This document shows, piece by piece, positions 62,561 through 64,000 of a stretch of 64,000 nt of DNA. The stretch is taken from positions 2,108,001-2,172,000 of the forward strand of contig NZ_CP017659.1 in NCBI RefSeq assembly GCF_015326965.1, in the 5' to 3' direction. The translations under genes and the position numbers were made by a program. Under the pieces are notes generated by a model that saw only the letters and a program-made list of their open reading frames with translations, made no database searches and was not told where the DNA came from. The DNA comes from Paenibacillus sp. JZ16. GTDB taxonomy: Bacteria; Bacillota; Bacilli; Paenibacillales; Paenibacillaceae. Numbering within the stretch: position 1 is the stretch's first letter; each line of letters starts with the position of its first letter.

Positions 62561-62929
62561 CTAATTCTGATTATTCCGGAACCACTCTTCAAAATCTTCC
62601 CCGTCCGATTCAACGGACCGATCATTGGAGGAAGTAGAGCCCGCCTGCTGCCGTGCGAAGGTAACATGGCTTGCTGGACCTGAAGCATTCCGCTGCAGCA
62701 TCCAACCGAGAGTTCCCAGGATCACGGCAAACAACACATACTGTGCACTGTTCGCCATATAAAAGTTGACAATATCATACTCGCTTCCGCTTACACTGAT
62801 CTGATTCTGTTCCATCATGCTGGAAATGTAACCGTGCGACTCCACCGCTGCCCAAGCCGCATACAGCGTTGACAATCCGGCAAGAACGTACAGAACGATG
62901 CTGAGGACATGTATTTTCTTTTTGTTCAT
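62561..62929 (-). CDS. Small membrane protein, unknown
   Basis: A 122-residue protein with two membrane helices (VLSIVLYVLAGLSTLYAAWAA and YVLFAVILGTLGWML), an extracytoplasmic loop between them and an acidic tail (SDGEDFEEWFRNNQN). I do not recognise it. It lies 30 bases after the MacB-like ATPase and is probably its accessory subunit or a co-expressed factor. Confidence 0.75.
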   Translation of the reverse strand: MNKKKIHVLSIVLYVLAGLSTLYAAWAAVESHGYISSMMEQNQISVSGSEYDIVNFYMANSAQYVLFAVILGTLGWMLQRNASGPASHVTFARQQAGSTSSNDRSVESDGEDFEEWFRNNQN

Positions 62930-62959
62930 GATATGTTCAGCCTTTCTATATAAGCTTAA

Positions 62960-63628
62960 TTAAGATTTGATATAGAGTAGTTTCCCTTCCGAGAGCCCCC
63001 ACACCTCGTCTGCTACCGATGTGACTTTTTTGGAATGGGTAACGATAATGACGCATTTACCATGATCACGTGCAAGGGACATTAGAATATTCAACACTTC
63101 GGCTTCCGTATCCCGATCCAAATTCCCGGTCGGCTCATCGGCAATGAGAACATCCGGATTGTGCGACAAGGCTCGTGCAATCCCAACGCGCTGCTGCTCT
63201 CCCCCCGACAGCTTCAATATTCGACGATCTGCCGTATCCCGGTTGATCCCCACTTTTTCCAGAAGCGAATAGGCAAACGCCTTTTTGTCCTTTTCCTTAC
63301 TGCCGCTTATATTCATGGACAGCACAATGTTCTCGACGGCCGTCGCCGTAGTGAGCAGATTAAAGCTTTGAAAAATAACGCCGATGCTCTTCGCTCGATA
63401 ATAGTCGCGGTCGAGCGACTTCAGACTATCTCCTTTATACAAAATCTCCCCGTTCGCACATACGTCCAGGCCAGACAGGAGAGACAGCAAGGTGGATTTG
63501 CCAGAGCCGGATTTTCCTACAATGGTATATACTTTACTGCTCTCAAACGCCACATTGACGTTTTTCAGTACAAGCTGCTTTGCACCTTCATAGCGATACG
63601 ATACATTTTGCAAGGCCAATACACTCAT
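62960..63628 (-). CDS. MacB/LolD-like ABC transporter ATP-binding protein
   Basis: A 222-residue ATPase. Walker A GKSGSGKST near 38, Q-loop VIFQSFNLL, signature LSGGEQQRVGIARAL and Walker B VLIADEPTGNLD, the typical MacB/BceA/SalX pattern. It follows the FtsX-like permease by 14 bases. Role is inferred to be export of a lipid, peptide or antibiotic, or envelope remodelling. Confidence 0.93.
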   Translation of the reverse strand: MSVLALQNVSYRYEGAKQLVLKNVNVAFESSKVYTIVGKSGSGKSTLLSLLSGLDVCANGEILYKGDSLKSLDRDYYRAKSIGVIFQSFNLLTTATAVENIVLSMNISGSKEKDKKAFAYSLLEKVGINRDTADRRILKLSGGEQQRVGIARALSHNPDVLIADEPTGNLDRDTEAEVLNILMSLARDHGKCVIIVTHSKKVTSVADEVWGLSEGKLLYIKS

Positions 63629-63642
63629 ATTTCATGCGCCCC

Positions 63643-64000
63643 CTAGTTCCGTTCCATCAAAATTTTGATGGGTTCGTATTTCGTAATTCGGCTGATGCTC
63701 ATCATGCTGGAGACCGCTGCTAACAGCAGCGCTATAAGTGCAATTTGTAAAAGGGTATCCATCCCCAGCCCGACATCGATTTGGCTGATCGGCGGGGCTG
63801 TAACGTTACTCATATTGCTCTGTCCCCCGACCATCAGAAATTTACCGGGTCCGCTTGCGGATTTTGCCTGTTCCGCTGCTTCGATCTGATTCTGCAGAAT
63901 GGTGTTGGCCGTAGGCTGCGACAGCGCACTTCCAATGACCAGCCCGACAACAAGGCAGACGGCCGTGATCATAAGTGCCTCGCTTATGAGTCCTGCAGCG
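63643..64000 (-). CDS. FtsX-like ABC permease, C-terminal part
   Basis: The frame stays open to the window edge, so this is the C-terminal part of a MacB-type permease. It has helices ITAVCLVVGLVIGSAL and TLLQIALIALLLAAVSSMM, an extracytoplasmic loop between them and the C-terminal YEPIKILMERN. It is the membrane partner of the ATPase downstream. The start is outside the window. Confidence 0.88.
   Translation of the reverse strand, partial: AAGLISEALMITAVCLVVGLVIGSALSQPTANTILQNQIEAAEQAKSASGPGKFLMVGGQSNMSNVTAPPISQIDVGLGMDTLLQIALIALLLAAVSSMMSISRITKYEPIKILMERN

Noticed and set aside
1..64000. tRNA, rRNA, CRISPR arrays, insertion sequences, prophage genes and known riboswitches
   Set aside because: None recognised: no transposase or integrase motifs, no regularly spaced repeats and no cloverleaf or riboswitch core was noticed. 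A covariance-model scan would be needed to exclude small RNAs.

Overview
The window looks like chromosomal DNA of a Paenibacillus-type Firmicute. I infer this from strong GGAGG ribosome binding sites, frequent TTG and GTG starts, YesM/YesN-type two-component pairs beside LplB/LplC-type sugar permeases, large glycoside hydrolases, SLH and copper-amine-oxidase-like stalk proteins, and a BstA-type bacillithiol transferase. Base composition is moderate to slightly GC-rich, with a few clearly AT-rich patches. I see no rRNA, tRNA, CRISPR array, transposase, integrase or phage gene.

Layout. (1) 0.05-4.5 kb: DinB protein, AlkZ-like winged-helix protein, ABC ATPase, MBL-fold hydrolase and a mutarotase-like protein. 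(2) 4.6-9.6 kb: a TPR/DUF5107 protein divergent from an AraC regulator, then a small DUF3221 lipoprotein. (3) 9.7-30.8 kb: a carbohydrate locus with GH36 alpha-galactosidase, solute-binding lipoprotein, YesM-type kinase and YesN-type regulator on the minus strand. These diverge from two permeases on the plus strand. GH95 and two tandem clan GH-D enzymes follow, one intracellular and one secreted with a carbohydrate-binding domain. An AT-rich two-gene defence module, an OLD-family nuclease plus a UvrD-like helicase (Gabija-type), sits inside this locus at 19.2-23.2 kb between two terminators.

(4) 31-47.9 kb: an accessory stretch of small single-domain enzymes (Nudix, GNAT, SAM methyltransferases, DinB/BstA, HAD, alpha/beta hydrolase, ArsR+AHSA1). 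It also holds unusual proteins: an HTH-LamG-VOC fusion, a membrane-anchored HTH_17-like protein, a secreted EEP-LTD protein, chained tiny membrane proteins and an 86-residue orphan. (5) 48-56.6 kb: envelope signalling, with a stalk-domain protein, a WD40-like lipoprotein and an OmpR/HisKA pair. A five-gene operon follows: ABC-2 ATPase, two permeases, HisKA_3 kinase and NarL-type regulator. (6) 56.6-64 kb: a second accessory stretch (truncated histidine phosphatase, methyltransferases, GrpB, Nudix, SDR, VOC, GNAT, DUF1801), ending in a MacB/FtsX-type ABC operon cut by the window edge.

How they work together. The carbohydrate locus reads as a sensor-transporter-hydrolase unit for alpha-galactosyl/fucosyl glycans; the substrate is inferred from enzyme families only. 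The best candidates for new biology are the HTH-LamG-VOC fusion with its membrane HTH neighbour, the enlarged Gabija-type pair, the dual-operator promoter at 30.86-30.91 kb and the small-protein chain at 34.4-34.7 kb. All functions are assigned by reading motifs; no database search was run.
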